A stretch of DNA of 64,000 nucleotides. Source: Jaltomata sinuosa. Lineage: Eukaryota > Streptophyta > Magnoliopsida > Solanales > Solanaceae. The translations under genes and the position numbers were made by a program. The notes under the pieces were generated by a model, which was not told where the DNA came from, did not search any database, and was given only the letters and a program-made list of their open reading frames with translations. Where the stretch lies: positions 154,001 to 218,000 of the forward strand of contig QJPP01000807.1 in assembly GCA_003996215.1 (NCBI GenBank), read 5' to 3'. Below, piece after piece: positions 47,022 through 58,581 of this stretch (position 1 is its first letter; every line of letters begins with the position of its first letter).

Positions 47022-47136
47022 TGCTATAGCAGAGAAATTTTCACTATAGCGGAAGTCAAGGCGGTCAGCACCGCCATAGCGGGCGGGATCTGCTATGGCA
47101 ATACTGCTATGACAGAGTGGGGACCGCTATAGCGGA
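47022..47136 (+). repeat. GCTATAGC palindrome cluster in LTR F
   Basis: Around six variants of a GCTATAGC core in 115 bp, among them TGCTATAGCA (47022-47031) and the perfect 12-bp palindrome CCGCTATAGCGG (47124-47135). LTR G keeps several copies at 63160-63225 in reverse. Confidence 0.75.
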
Positions 47137-47849
47137 GTAAGTTACTATAAATGCAGAAACTCCCCCAAAAATATTCAGAATTATTCAAGAATATTTTGGG
47201 GAAGGACAGAGGCAATTTGGATGATTTCAACTCATTTTTCCACAAATTTTCATCATAAAGGTAAGGATTTTATTCCCCTGCTTTAGTACTTCGATTTCCA
47301 AACCTTAAAATCGATAGTTACAGGCTTAGGAGAAGGTTTGGGTTGATCTAAGATGGTAGAATCTGGTATAATGGGGATTTTAGGGTGTAGAAATTCTTGG
47401 GTTGTGATTACATTTACTTATTCTCCGTAAAAATGATAGTTTTAGGTGAATTAATGGTGAAAAAGACCTGGAATGGATGGAATGATCATGGTTTGGCCTG
47501 GGGATTAGGATTTGAGTATAATCTGGGGATTGTTAGGCTATTTGGACTGATTTTAGTATTATGTGTAATTATTTTTAGACCAAGGGCAAGCGAAAGTTTC
47601 AAAAAATGGAAAGGCTCTGGTCCAGTAGAGCTTTCAGAAGGTAGGTGATGGTTGCTGTTTTCCCATTTGCAATATGTGTACATGGTAACTGTTGCTTAGT
47701 ATTGTATGTTCATTGCATGGTTTAGGGAATGGAATTATGAATGTCTAAATATTCGATTGTCAATCATGTGAAATGAATTTTCCTTTGTTACTTGTTGGTT
47801 TACAAGTGTGATTGTGTTCATTATTGTTGATTGTTGGATTGTATGCGAC

Positions 47850-48005
47850 ATTCGGTTGGCTCGAGTACTATGCCTGGTACAAGATATATATATATCGGTT
47901 GGCTCGGGTATTATGCCTGATACAGGTTCTGTAATAGTTAGCTCGGGTACCACGCCTGGTATATGTTCTATAATGGTTGGCTCAGGTACAACGCCTGGTA
48001 CAGGT
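47850..48005 (+). repeat. ~36-43-bp tandem repeat in LTR F
   Basis: Four units of the form GGTTGGCTCGGGTA..ACGCCTGGTACAGG. The second unit is preceded by a short (TA)n. LTR G has the same array in reverse (52870-52918 and 62312-62420), and element E landed inside it. Confidence 0.8.
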
Positions 48006-50615
48006 TTGTTATTACTTGTTTAGTTGTATTATGTGTTTCATTCCATGAGTGGACCATGTTCTTTCTTAAATTATGATTATTGCATATTGTCCCATGAGTG
48101 GCCAGGTGGTTGTATTTAATTGTGGGACTAGTCCTTGTGTAGACTGGAATTGAATGTTGAACACCGTAGGAGTTGTCATAGGGATCCTTGGTTGGTCCGG
48201 ATTACTTGAAAAGGGTTGGTTTGTTTGTATTTGTTGTTTTTGTAGTGGTTGTTGGCATGTTTCATGTAGTTGTCAAGTTAGGGGGAGAACTGAGAGTCTG
48301 GGTTATATTGCTGGCTTGTTATACATGTTTTGTCCTGCTTTACTCAACTTTAGTTTAATGTTCATATGTTATTTATTGGAGCAAGCTGATGATCCTACCA
48401 GTACACTGCGGTTTTGTGTACTGATACTGCACTTGCTTTCCTTTTGTGAGTACAAAAATATTCTGACGGCTGCTACACGACCTCTGTTGTAGTCCTGACA
48501 TTTCTAGAATTCAAGGGTGAGTTGCTTCTTTCGGGCTACCATGGTTTCATCTAGTTTGCTCTAGTCCATTATTTCAGATTTAGACTTTTTATTGTTGGGG
48601 TTGCATCACCACACTCTAGACATTAGTAAATATTTTGGTACACGACTTTCGGATTCTAGGGGTGTATTTTCGCAGGATCTTTATTATTAGCTATTTTAGC
48701 TGTGAATGCTAGTTTTATTTAACACAACTGATTTTGAGCTGTTAGTTTCGCTAAGTGTTAGTTGATTTATCGGTTTGCTCATGCGGGAATTTAGGTGAGT
48801 TCCACTCGCGGATGTTTGAGTCGTGACAACAGGTTACATCTTCCACAAATGGTGAGTATTAAGGTGTAAATCAAAATCAATTTTACCTTATATCAACAAG
48901 TAATATATGCCATATTGCTATTTAAAGGAAATCAGTAAGAGAAGATATGAATCAAGAAAGCTTTTTCCAAGACAATCAAACTGTTTTCAGCATGAATCAG
49001 TCCAAATTTACCAAATAAAGCTAACTCAGAGGCTGTTACAATCCAAATTCAAAGTCACCAAGGTTACAACTTGATTTGAAAGTTACAGTTGATTACTTCA
49101 AAAACATAATATGTGGTTGAATTAAGCAAAGGAACACAGTTCAAGATGATTGACATATAACAATATGCCAAGCATAGAAGAGCATGAGATAGACAAGTAT
49201 CAATCAAAACTTAACAGTTAACACCACATTTACAAATATAAAATCATGTAGTCTATCAGAAAATAAATCATGAGTAAATTGATCATATAATGAGCACAAA
49301 AGAATTATAAGAGGAGACAGATTCTTACGAACCCGTCAAAGAAATGAGATCTTTGGCTTGGCAGTGAAAGATCGCGAAACTAGTGACTTCAAAATATTTG
49401 AAAAGGCCATACCTGCATAGAACTTGATACCAAGAGCCATTGATGTTTCGTACGTTGTTCTCACTTCATTGAATTTGCCCAAAATTCACCATAGGGGAGA
49501 GACCTTTGGGGTTTTGGGTTTTGGGTTTTGACAAGAGTGATAGAGAGAAGAGAGTGTGGTGCTGGTGTGGGAGAGTTACTGGTGGAGACGAGGAGGGTGG
49601 ATGATTTGTAGTGGTTTAGGACGGTGGACAATGGTGGCAAGTGATATCGAAGGAGAGGAGAGGCGGGTGGTGGCTGTTTATTGGTTGTGGGGGTTTCACC
49701 GGTAGAGGTTGGAGGATGGGTGGAGCATGGAGGAGCAGAGAATGAGAAGAGGGTGGAGGCACATGTGGTGGTCATGGTGGAGGTTTGGACGATGGTGGAG
49801 CCATTGGGGTTGAGAAAAATGAGGGGCAGCATTGGTGAGGGTGGTGGGGATGTGGTAGTGGTTGGTGGCATCCATCGAGAGAGAGGAAAGAGAACAAAAG
49901 GAGTAAGGGAGAGAGCTGAGTCGGCGCTGGTGGCTAATTCACCGGTCGGCGATGGCCGGTGGTGGTGAAGGCAGAGAAGTGGAGAGAAAAGGGGAGGGGT
50001 GGCAGCTGAGAGGTGTGAATGAGTGATTAGCGATTTGGGGGTTGGGTAATTAAAAAAGGGAAATAATTCAAAGATTAATTTGGACCATCGTATTAGGTTA
50101 GATTGAGGGCTGAGATTAAAGTTGTGGAAGTGGGTCGGGTTAAACGGGTCCAGACCGGGTCATTCAAATTGGGTTAAATAAAATTACAATTGGTATTTAG
50201 AAAGGGGACAAATGGACTCAATTGAGGCTACAATTGACATTAAATAGGTAGAAGGTGGCTAAAATTTAAATAAATTAAGATGGAAATTGAATTTGGACTG
50301 CTATTTAATTAATAAAATACTACATATATAATTTAGTAGCTAAAATTATCAAAAAATATTATTCTTAAAATTACTCATACATAAAATATGTATATACATT
50401 ATACGTAAAATTAATGAAACACAATATTATACGAAATCCATGATAAAATAAATTATATATTTATAAATTATATACGAATGCTAAAATAATGATAAAACAC
50501 GATTCATTTAGTAAATAAAAGTAATAAGTAAAGAAAAAATTATATTCAAAATAATAATAATTAGTAAAATAACAGCTCAAGCGAGGTATAGGGAGGTCAA
50601 AATTGGGTGTCAACA

Positions 50616-52047
50616 GCTGCTCCTTCCTTGCTCGAGAATGAAGGATGAATTGTCGAGCAAGAAACGTTGACATAGTAGCCAATTTTGTCCGATCAGGAGG
50701 ATGATTCTTTGAAATTAGATGAAACAAGAGGGAGTTGTGAAAATAATGTGGTCGAGACTTCAGTTTCAAGTCACCTACCTATCTTGGGTCTTATGAGAAT
50801 CAGGCCGTGTGTAGTTCTATATTTAGAGATGAATGAAATAATGATACAAAATTTTTATAAGAATAGCACGAGTTGATAAGATTGAAGTATGAGCAGGATG
50901 GAACGTGAATATGATTTTTGGTCGAGTTGGCGATACAGGGATAAGGAGAGTTACATCTTGAAAATGAGAACAAAAATTGTTTCCACTTTACTCTCCTCTT
51001 CTTTTGAGCCTTCGGTACCTATAACTTTTAACATAACTAGATAAAATGATTAGCCAATAAGGTTTTAATAATAAATATAAAATAATATGATGGAAAGCAA
51101 TAATGCTAGGAAACAAGAAAGCGTATCTATTTAATGTTGCGTCTGTTATTGCAGTATTTTTTTTAGGAACTTCAAAAAAAAATCTGCCCCAGTTTTGACT
51201 TCAAAAAGAGTGTGATCACTTGTTGTTATGAACCTGTAAAAATTAATATGCTAGATAGATTTATTAGTATACAGAAATATATCATAAATATGTAGCTTGA
51301 TTCTGAAACTTGTCAAGGGGCCAATAGTAGCTTGATTTTAAGCTCGTCGAGGAGCTAATAGCAGCACGATTTTAAGCTCATCGAGAAGCCAATAGTAGCA
51401 CAATTTTAAGCTCATCGAGAAGCTAATAGTAGCACAATTTTAAGCTCATCGAGAAGCCAATAGTAACACAACTTTAAGCTCATCGAGGAGCTAATAGTAG
51501 TACGATTTTAAGCTCATTGAGAATCCAATAGTAGCACAATTTTAAGCTCATCGAGAAGCTAATAGTAGCACGATTTTAAGCTCATTGAGAAGTTAATAGT
51601 AGCATAATTTTAAGCTTATCGAGAAGCTAATAGTAGCACGATTTTAAGCTCATCGAGAATTCAGTAGTAGCACAATTTTAAGCTCATCGAGAAGCCAATA
51701 GTAGCATGATTTTAAGCTCGTCGAGACGCCAGTAGTAGCATGATTTTAAGGTCGTCAAGAAGCTAATAGTAGCACAATTTTAAGCTAATCGAGAAACTAA
51801 TAGTAGTATGATTTTAAGCTCATCGAGAAGCCAATAGTAACATAATTTTATAAAAGTAACTCAAAAAGTAGAGTAACTTAGCCTTCACAAAATTTGAAAA
51901 GCAAAACATCGTTTGATGATAATTGTTCTTGATTACTTGATATCCATGCACTCAAAGAAAAATTGTAAGTTTTAAAGAAAAAAATGGATTCCTACCTTGT
52001 CATTCCTAGATTAGAGCTTGTAGTGTATTCTGATTTTTTTTGAGGGC
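50616..52047 (-). other. 3' internal end of the Tat/Ogre-like element
   Basis: On the minus strand this lies directly upstream of the 3' LTR. It holds the polypurine tract (50636-50616), about 660 bp without recognised coding, and the 34-bp minisatellite. The small frames (50461-50769, 50685-50876) are not supported as genes. The region is cut at 52047 by LTR G. Confidence 0.55.
51300..51850 (-). repeat. 34-bp minisatellite, about 16 copies
   Basis: The period is exactly 34 bp (AAGCTCATCGAGAAG at 51374, 51408 and on). Variable spots are AAGCC/AAGCT and CACAAT/CACGAT. The first unit is degenerate. 34 is not a multiple of three, so the array does not code. It sits in the 3' UTR of a Tat/Ogre-like element, a known source of satellite repeats. 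Confidence 0.92.
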
Positions 52048-52918
52048 TATCACGACCCAACCCGCTGCGAGTGGCACCCACCCGAAACCCCGGATGAGCA
52101 AACCAATTATCAATCCAACACTTAGTGAATCTAATAGCTCAAAACCAATTGCATTAAAATAAACTAACATTCATAACCAAAATACTAATAAAATAAGCTC
52201 ATGTGGAAATACCCTTAGAACTGAAAGTTGCTGCACCAAAATATCTACTAATATCTAGAATGCGGGGATGCAACCCCAAAATAAAAGAGTCTACATTCGA
52301 AACAATGGACTAGAGTTGTACTAGATGAAACCATGGCAACCAAAAGAGTAGCTCACTCTTGGAATCTGGAATTGTTGGGACTACAACTGAGGTCGCGTAG
52401 CAGCCACCGGTAGATGTCCTGTACCCATAAAAAGAAAAGCAAGTACAGAATCAGTACACAACCATCGTGTACTAGTAGGATCATCGGTCATCCCCAATAA
52501 ACCATATATATAATAAATCAAAGCTGAGTAAAGTAAGACAGAACACGAGTAAACAAGCCAGCAATATCATTCTAGACTCTCGCTCTTCCCTCTATTTACC
52601 AACTACATGAAACAAGTTCAACAACCACCGCAACAATCACAATGACAAGTAACATATACCCTTTTCAAGAAACTCGGACCAACTAAGGATTCCTAGAATA
52701 ACTCCTAAGTGTTTGATATGCAATTCCCCGTCTACACAAGGACCAATCCCACCTTTAAGTACAACTATCCAACCCCTCATGGACCAATATGCAACAATCA
52801 CTATTTCAACAATTAACCCGGTCCACTCATGGAACCATCAACAAATACTATCAACAAGTATAAATAAACTCGTACCAAGCGTGGTACCCGAGCCAACTAA
52901 TATAGAATATGTATCATG

Positions 52919-55031
52919 TAACACCCCAGAACATCCAAGCCCAAACTTAGCTCAGAAAACTAGAAGAAATAAATTTTTTCAACTTTCAGTAGGACCATGA
53001 GTCACTTCCATGAGCCGTGGAACAGTACACGAGTCATGGACTGGACTCATGGAACAAAGACAAGAGCACTGCTCCTCTGAAGTTCATTCCACGACTCAAG
53101 TCTACGGACCGTAGAAGTTTCCACGGACCATAGAACTTGTCCGTGGAATCCTTGTAGCAGATGCCCCCAGGAACCACAATTGGGTTCCACGACCCGTGGA
53201 AGCTTCCACGAGTCGTGAACCCTACTCGTGGAACCAAAGTTCAGAGAACCAATAATCTCAGTTCAGGAACCATGAGTGGATTCCACGACCCGTGGAAGGT
53301 TCTACGAGTCGTAAACCCAACTCGTAGGGTTCAATACAGTAGCCCAACTTTCAGAATCAGGAGACCACGACTGAGTTCCACGATCTGTGGATCTTTCCAT
53401 GAGCCGTAGAACCAAGTCGTGATCCTTGAGTCATAATTTTCAGCAGTTTTTCTAATTATTTTCCAGGGGCATTCCAGACATTTCCTACCTAATTTAATGC
53501 CTAGGCTACTTCATTTTGACTATTATAAGCCTACTTTATTAGTCAAAAGCTACCTAAAACCTTCATTATCCTAAATTCATCGGACTTAGAAAGAAACGAA
53601 TCAAAAGAGGCGATAGGTTTCTCTCAAGAACATATAGAGGTCTTCATCAAGTTCAGCCCCAAAAAATCCAAGGATTTCTTCGTAGATTTCTTCACCAGAT
53701 ATGTGGGATTTCACTAGTGGATTTGTTTCACCCATTAGGTCCTTAGATTCCAGTCAGCCTTCAGTTTTTTCCATGAATGTTTCAGACCTAGGGTTCCTAA
53801 ATCTTAGGGAAGTATTGTAATTCAATTCTTACAGCTTTTATGGTATTGAATATATGTTTCTTGGAGAATTAGTACAGTTTCATGAATAATGCTCAGAAAC
53901 CCTAGCTTGTAGAAATTCCACTATTTTCATGAATTTAGCTTGCTAGGCAAATCAGTTATATGCTTATGCTTCAGAAATTGATTACCATATCCTTCAGCCT
54001 ATGTATGTTGCATTCTCAGTCATTTATCAGTGTTTTGAGCTATCCTTTATTTTAGTACATTATTACTTTCATTTAGTGGGAGTAGACTTAGTATCGAGCA
54101 GACGAGGGGACAAAGGCTTAGCTATCAACTTAGGCTAAGACCTTTAGAAACAATTCCCAAGTCCCAGAAGTACGTCGCCACCGTAGGTTTAAAAAGGTCA
54201 GCTGTCAGACTAGGATGCACCTCCTTATCCCTTGTGGACATCAGTAGTAGATCCACGTCAGACTTGTTCATACCCTTTGCAAGGCATGAACACCCTTCCA
54301 TCCAGGGTTACAGGTTGGCCCCATAGTTAGCTCAACTTGGGGAATGTCGGTTAGTAGTGTCTCCCACATTCAGATTCATGTGCATTGACCTTAAATCCAG
54401 TATTTATGTTCAGTATTTAGTTCAACATGTTATTTCATAATTTATACTTGGTCATTACATTCAGTTCAGCTTACAGTTATGTTGCAGTATATCTATTTTC
54501 ATGTTCATTCCTATATTGTCCAGCTTTATGCGTATCTTGCATGCTTAGTACATTCAAAGTACTGACGCATACTTTGTGCTACATCATTTTATGATGTAGG
54601 TTCAGGTACTCAGCATCCAGACCGCGATTAGTTCGACCTCCGATCTGTATTCAACAGCTCAGTTGGTGAGTCCTCAGTAGTTCGAGGACGATACACATGC
54701 TTATATCTTCTATATTTATTTACAGTTTCAGACTTATTAGAGTTAGCTGGGGGAATGTCCCAGCAACTCCTATTCAGTTAGAAGGCTTTCAGACATAGAC
54801 TAGATTCAACAGTCGTTAGTGTGGGTTCCAGTCAACACTATGTTTTTATATACTTTTTATATTCAGATTCTTGTGTTCTTCCCGCTTTCATATATTAAAC
54901 GTGTTTTAGCTTCCACACAGTGCATGTCTTAACCTGATTTTGTATAGATGTGCCATGCCATGGGTTAGCTTAGGGAAACTTATGACACTAAGAATCGTGT
55001 TGCGTCCAGGGGGTAGCTTCGGGGTGTGACA
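52919..55031 (+). repeat. Element E 5' LTR (2113 bp)
   Basis: Starts TGTAACACCCCAGAAC and ends CGGGGTGTGACA, five bases before the PBS. The first 500 bp hold an inverted-repeat cluster (52992-53410). A hairpin with perfect 8-bp arms TACATCAT/ATGATGTA lies at 54580-54598 after the GTACTGACG block. Confidence 0.92.
52992..53410 (+). repeat. Inverted-repeat cluster in the element E 5' LTR
   Basis: About seven copies of a 17-bp design with 7-bp arms TTCCACG/CGTGGAA around a 3-bp centre. The copies at 53185-53201 and 53281-53297 are perfect with centre ACC; others (53003, 53204, 53300, 53380) are decayed. The 3' LTR has an extra unit and perfect copies at 60191-60207 and 60210-60226. Confidence 0.8.
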
Positions 55032-55035
55032 AACT

Positions 55036-55047
55036 TGGTATCAGAGC
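55036..55047 (+). other. Primer binding site, tRNA-iMet type (element E)
   Basis: TGGTATCAGAGC just after the 5' LTR. Confidence 0.93.
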
Positions 55048-55253
55048 ATCAGGTTTAAGTGTCCTAGGATGTCTGAAAGCCACATCAAGTAGAGTCTTTT
55101 TCGTGGGTGTGAAGCTCGCCACACTTATAGGGGAGAATCTATGAGACGTTATTAGGAATAACTTCCCTTCTTTCTCCTCCAGTTCGTGCTATAGAGTATA
55201 AACACTATTTAATCTTCCTCTATTATAACTCATGCTCTTTGCGTTTCAGAAAA

Positions 55254-55969
55254 ATGCCTCCCAGAAGAGCTAATGCTAGGAATCAGCCAGCAGCTCCAGC
55301 AGACCCATTGAACGAGCAGATTATGCATGCCGAATTCAGGGCTACTTTTCAAGTACTTGCTCAAGCCATGACCGCCCAGGTCAATCAGCAGGCTGGGCGC
55401 CATTTCCACCTCAGGTTAATGCTGCTGCAGCCAGAATCTAGGACTTTACTCGGATGAACCCTCTAGAGTTTCATGGGTCCAAGTCAGAAGAGGATACCCA
55501 AGAGTTCTTAGAGGATATTCAAAAAGTGACAAGCATTATAGGTGTCACTCCAGTAGAGAGTGCATACTTGGCTGCCTATTAGCTGAAAGGGGTAGCTTAT
55601 ACTTGGTACCAGCAGTGGAAGGAATCTCGTGGTGCCAATGCAGGACCAGTGACTTGGGATCTTCTCAAGACTGCTTTTCTAGACCGGTTCTTCCCACTAG
55701 AGCTTAGGGAAGCCAAGGTTCAGGAGTTCATCAACCTGAAGCAGAATGACATGAGCGTAAAGGACTATGTTCTGAAGTTCACTGAGCTATCCAAGTATGC
55801 CCCGGTAATAGTAGCTGACTCTAAAGCTTGTATGAGTAAGTTTGTGTCTGGTGTGTCTGATGATGTGGTCAAGGAATGCAAGACCGCAATGCTCACTAAG
55901 GAAATGGATTTCTCCAGGCTGGTTACTTACGGTCAACAGATTGAGGAGGAAAAGATCAAGGAAAGGTGA
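55254..55969 (+). pseudogene. gag: Element E gag
   Basis: Starts at the ATG at 55254 (MPPRRANARNQPAAPADPLN). A frameshift near 55395 moves it to the frame that holds the capsid region (FLEDIQKVTSIIGVTP, GVAYTWYQQWKES, LLKTAFLDRFFPLELREAK, SVKDYVLKFTELSKYAP). A TAG interrupts it near 55580 and a TGA closes it at 55967. The ATG choice fits the family start (MPPRR...), as opposed to the in-frame Met five codons upstream. Confidence 0.87.
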
Positions 55970-56092
55970 GGTTATACTAAGAGGGATAGGACATGTGATT
56001 ACAACCACTTTTAGCAGAGGTCAGAGGGTGGCAACCGCTCTCAATATCTCCAGAAGAATTCAACTCTAGCTCCATCTACTGCCAGTTCCCCA

Positions 56093-56398
56093 GTGCCTAA
56101 GTTTAAGAAGGATAGGCGGGATAGAGAATCTGGCTCCAAGTCCCAAGGTACGGTTACTAGTGGGCACACTAATCCTGTATGTAAGAAGTGTGGTAGGAAC
56201 CACCAAGGTAAGTGCATGGCAGGGAGCGGAAATTACTTTGGGTATGGTAAGCCAGGCCACATGATGAGGGATTGTCCCACAGATTCTCAGAAGGGTAAGG
56301 ATGTTCGCCCACAGACTCAAACTAGTTCTACAGCAGCCCCAGTAGGTCACTCCACTCAGCAGGGTGCCTCATCTGGTACAGGTGGTGGTCAGTGCTAG
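56093..56398 (+). pseudogene. Element E gag C-terminus with a damaged zinc knuckle
   Basis: Holds CKKCGRNHQGKC and then YFGYGKPGHMMRDC. In the second motif both leading Cys of the CX2CX4HX4C knuckle are Tyr. Element C has CFWCGTPGHMMRNC at this place. Both changes are G-to-A (TGC/TGT to TAC/TAT), so RNA binding is lost. Confidence 0.85.
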
Positions 56399-56439
56399 AA
56401 TAGGTTATATGATCTTCAAGCTCGACAGGACCAGGAGGA

Positions 56440-56823
56440 TTCTTCTGATATGGTCACCGGTACGTTGCGAGTATTTAATACTGATGTTTATGCATTGTTA
56501 GACCCAGGGGCTACACTTTTCTTTATAACTCTATATATAGCAGTAAATTTTGGTGTCAGTCCAGAAACTCTCCCAGAACCCTTCTCAGTCTCTACTCCAG
56601 TTGGTGACCAGTTATAGCTAGATGGGTATACAAAAATTGCCCCGTCACAGTTTCCCAGAAAGTCACCTCAGCAGATCTTGTAGAGTTAGAAATGGTAGAC
56701 TTTGATATCATTATAGGCATGGATTGGTTACATTCCTTTTATGCCTCAGTCGATTTTAGAACTAGGATCGTTCGATTTTAGTTTCCTAACGAGCCAGTCC
56801 TAGAGTGGAAGGGTAGCAACTCA
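56440..56823 (+). pseudogene. Element E aspartic protease
   Basis: VTGTLRVFNTDVYALLDPGA with the DPGA active site (element C has DPGS), then VDFDIIIGMDWL-like C-terminal block around 56700-56740. Stops at about 56617 and 56683 and frameshifts break it. Confidence 0.8.
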
Positions 56824-57540
56824 GTGCCTATAGGTTATCTCATCTCCTACCTTAATGCTAGAAATATGATTTCCAAGGGATATATCTATCATCTTGTGCG
56901 GGTTAAGGATTCAAACTCTAAGACCCCAACTCTTGAGTCAGTCCCAGTAGTAAATGAGTTTCCAGAAGTGTTCCCAAAAGATCTTCCCGGAGTTCCTCCC
57001 GAAAGGGAGATCGACTTCGAAATAGATCTCCTTCAAGATTCCTAACCTATTTTGATTCCTCCTTACAGAATGGCTCCAGTTGAGCTTAAGGAATTGAAGG
57101 AACAGCTGAAAGACCTTTTTGACAAGGGCTTCATCAGACCCAGTATATCTCCATGGGATGCTTCAATGTTGTTCGTGCATAAGAAAGATGGTTCTCTCAG
57201 GATGTGCATCGACTACCGTCAGTTGAACAAAGTCATAATCAAGAACAAATACCCCATCCCCAGGATTGATTACTTGTTCGACCAGCTTCAGGGCACTAGT
57301 TATTTCTCTAAGATAGACCTCAGATCCAGCTATTATCAGCTCAGAGTCAGAGATAGTGATATCCTGAAGACAGCCTTCAGGACTCGGTATGGTCACTAAG
57401 AATTTGTTGTTATGTATTTTGGACTAACCAATGCTCCTGTAACTTTCATAGACTTAATGAACAGGGTGTTCAAACAGTATTTGGACTTGTTCATCATTGT
57501 TTTCATTGACGATATCCTTGTATACTCTGGGGATTAGGAG
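56824..57540 (+). pseudogene. pol: Element E reverse transcriptase
   Basis: One frame with TAA at 57043-57045 and 57397-57399 and TAG at 57536-57538. Motifs: PPEREIDFEIDLL, KKDGSLRMCIDYRQLNK, YFSKIDLRSSYYQLRV, then FGLTNAPVTF and the catalytic FIDDILVYSGD. All catalytic Asp residues are present. The region is collinear with RT of element C. Confidence 0.9.
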
Positions 57541-57555
57541 GAGCATGCAACTCAT

Positions 57556-58581
57556 TTGAGGGTTGTTCTACAAACTCTCAAAGATTGCCAGCTATTTGCT
57601 AAGTTCAGCAAGTGTAAATTCTGGTTACAGTCTATCGCTTTTCTTGGTCATGTGGTATCTAGAGAAGGGATCCGTGTTGATTCTCTGAAAATTGATGCAG
57701 TAAAACACTGGCCTAAACCTACCACTCCGATCGACGTTAGGAGTTTCTTGGGTTTGGCCGATTACTACCGAATATTTGTTGAAGGATTTTCATCCATAGC
57801 TGCCTCATTGACCAAGTTGACTCAGAAAAAGGCAAAGTTTCAGTGGTCAGATGAGTGTGAGAAGAGTTTCTTAGAACTGAAGACTAGGTTGACTGCAACA
57901 CCTGTCTTGACTTTACCAGAGGGTTCAGATGGATATGTGGTGTATTGCGATGCATCCAAGGTCGGCCTGGGTTTTGTCTTGATGCAACAGGGTAAGGTCA
58001 TTACTTATGCTTCCAGACAACTTAAGTCCCATGAGAAGAACTACCCGACTCATGACCTCGAGCTTGCAACTGTTGTGTTTGCCTTAAAGATCTGGAGGCA
58101 CTACTTGTATGGTGTTCATGTTGATGTGTTTACAGATCATAAGAGCCTCCAGTATGTATTCACCCAGAAAGAGTTGAATCTTCATCAGAGGAGATGGCTT
58201 GAGTTCCTCAAGGATTATGACATGAATGTGCTCTACCATTCGGGTAAGGCCAATATAGTAGCTGACGCTCTCAGCAGACTATCTATGGGTAGTGTATCTT
58301 ATGTTAAGGAAGAGAAGAGAGAATTAGGCAGATATGTTCACCGGCTCGCTCGCTTAGGAGTCTGCCTTATGGACACTTCAGATGGTGGTGTGATAGTTCA
58401 GAATGGGTCAGAATCTTCATTAGTAATGGAGATTAAGGAGAAACAGGATAGTGATCCCATATTACTTTCGCTGAAGGGTGCAGTTCATCAACAGAGAGTT
58501 GAGGTTTTCTCCCTAGGGGGAGATGGTGTACTTAATTATCAGGGTCCCTTATATGTTCCTAAAGTGGGTGAGTTGAGATAG
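57556..58581 (+). pseudogene. pol: Element E RT connection and RNase H, open for 341 codons
   Basis: FLGHVVSREGIRVD, VRSFLGLADYYR, YCDASKVGLGFVLMQQG, THDLELATVV, VFTDHKSLQYVF and NIVADALSRLS are all present. The RNase H acidic residues are kept, in contrast to element C. The frame then runs into the integrase N-terminus and stops at TAG 58579-58581. Confidence 0.9.

Larger units (their letters stand above)
46660..48828 (+). mobile_element. Solo LTR F (gypsy type, 2169 bp) with intact target duplication
   Basis: Starts TGTAACAACCTG and ends GAGTCGTGACA. It is flanked by ACAGG on both sides (46655-46659 and 48829-48833), a perfect 5-bp target duplication. With no internal region, this marks a past LTR-LTR recombination. 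It carries a CTATAGC palindrome cluster (47022-47136) and a short tandem repeat (47850-48005). The same family forms LTR G on the minus strand. Confidence 0.9.
43882..50615 (-). repeat. Tat/Ogre-like 3' LTR (about 4.6 kb), split by a solo LTR
   Basis: On the minus strand it starts TGTTGACACCCAATTTTGACC at 50615 and ends AGGGTGCGACA at 43882. Such TGTTGACACCC...GTGCGACA LTRs belong to large Solanaceae gypsy elements of the Tat/Ogre group, as I recall. A purine-rich tract (CAAGGAAGGAGCAGC) lies just upstream, so this is the 3' LTR of a minus-strand element. A TATA box TATAAAAAGGGC lies at 46395-46384. The solo LTR F (46660-48828) interrupts it. The Pro/Thr-rich frame 49871-49461 is low-complexity LTR sequence and I do not call it a gene. 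Confidence 0.7.

Noticed and set aside
49461..49968. Pro/Thr-rich 136-codon minus frame and Val/Gly-rich plus frame over the same bases
   Set aside because: Low-complexity purine/pyrimidine asymmetry in an LTR makes both strands look open. No domain and no start context.
51300..51850. Coding repeat protein from the 34-bp array
   Set aside because: The period is not a multiple of three and stops occur in all frames.
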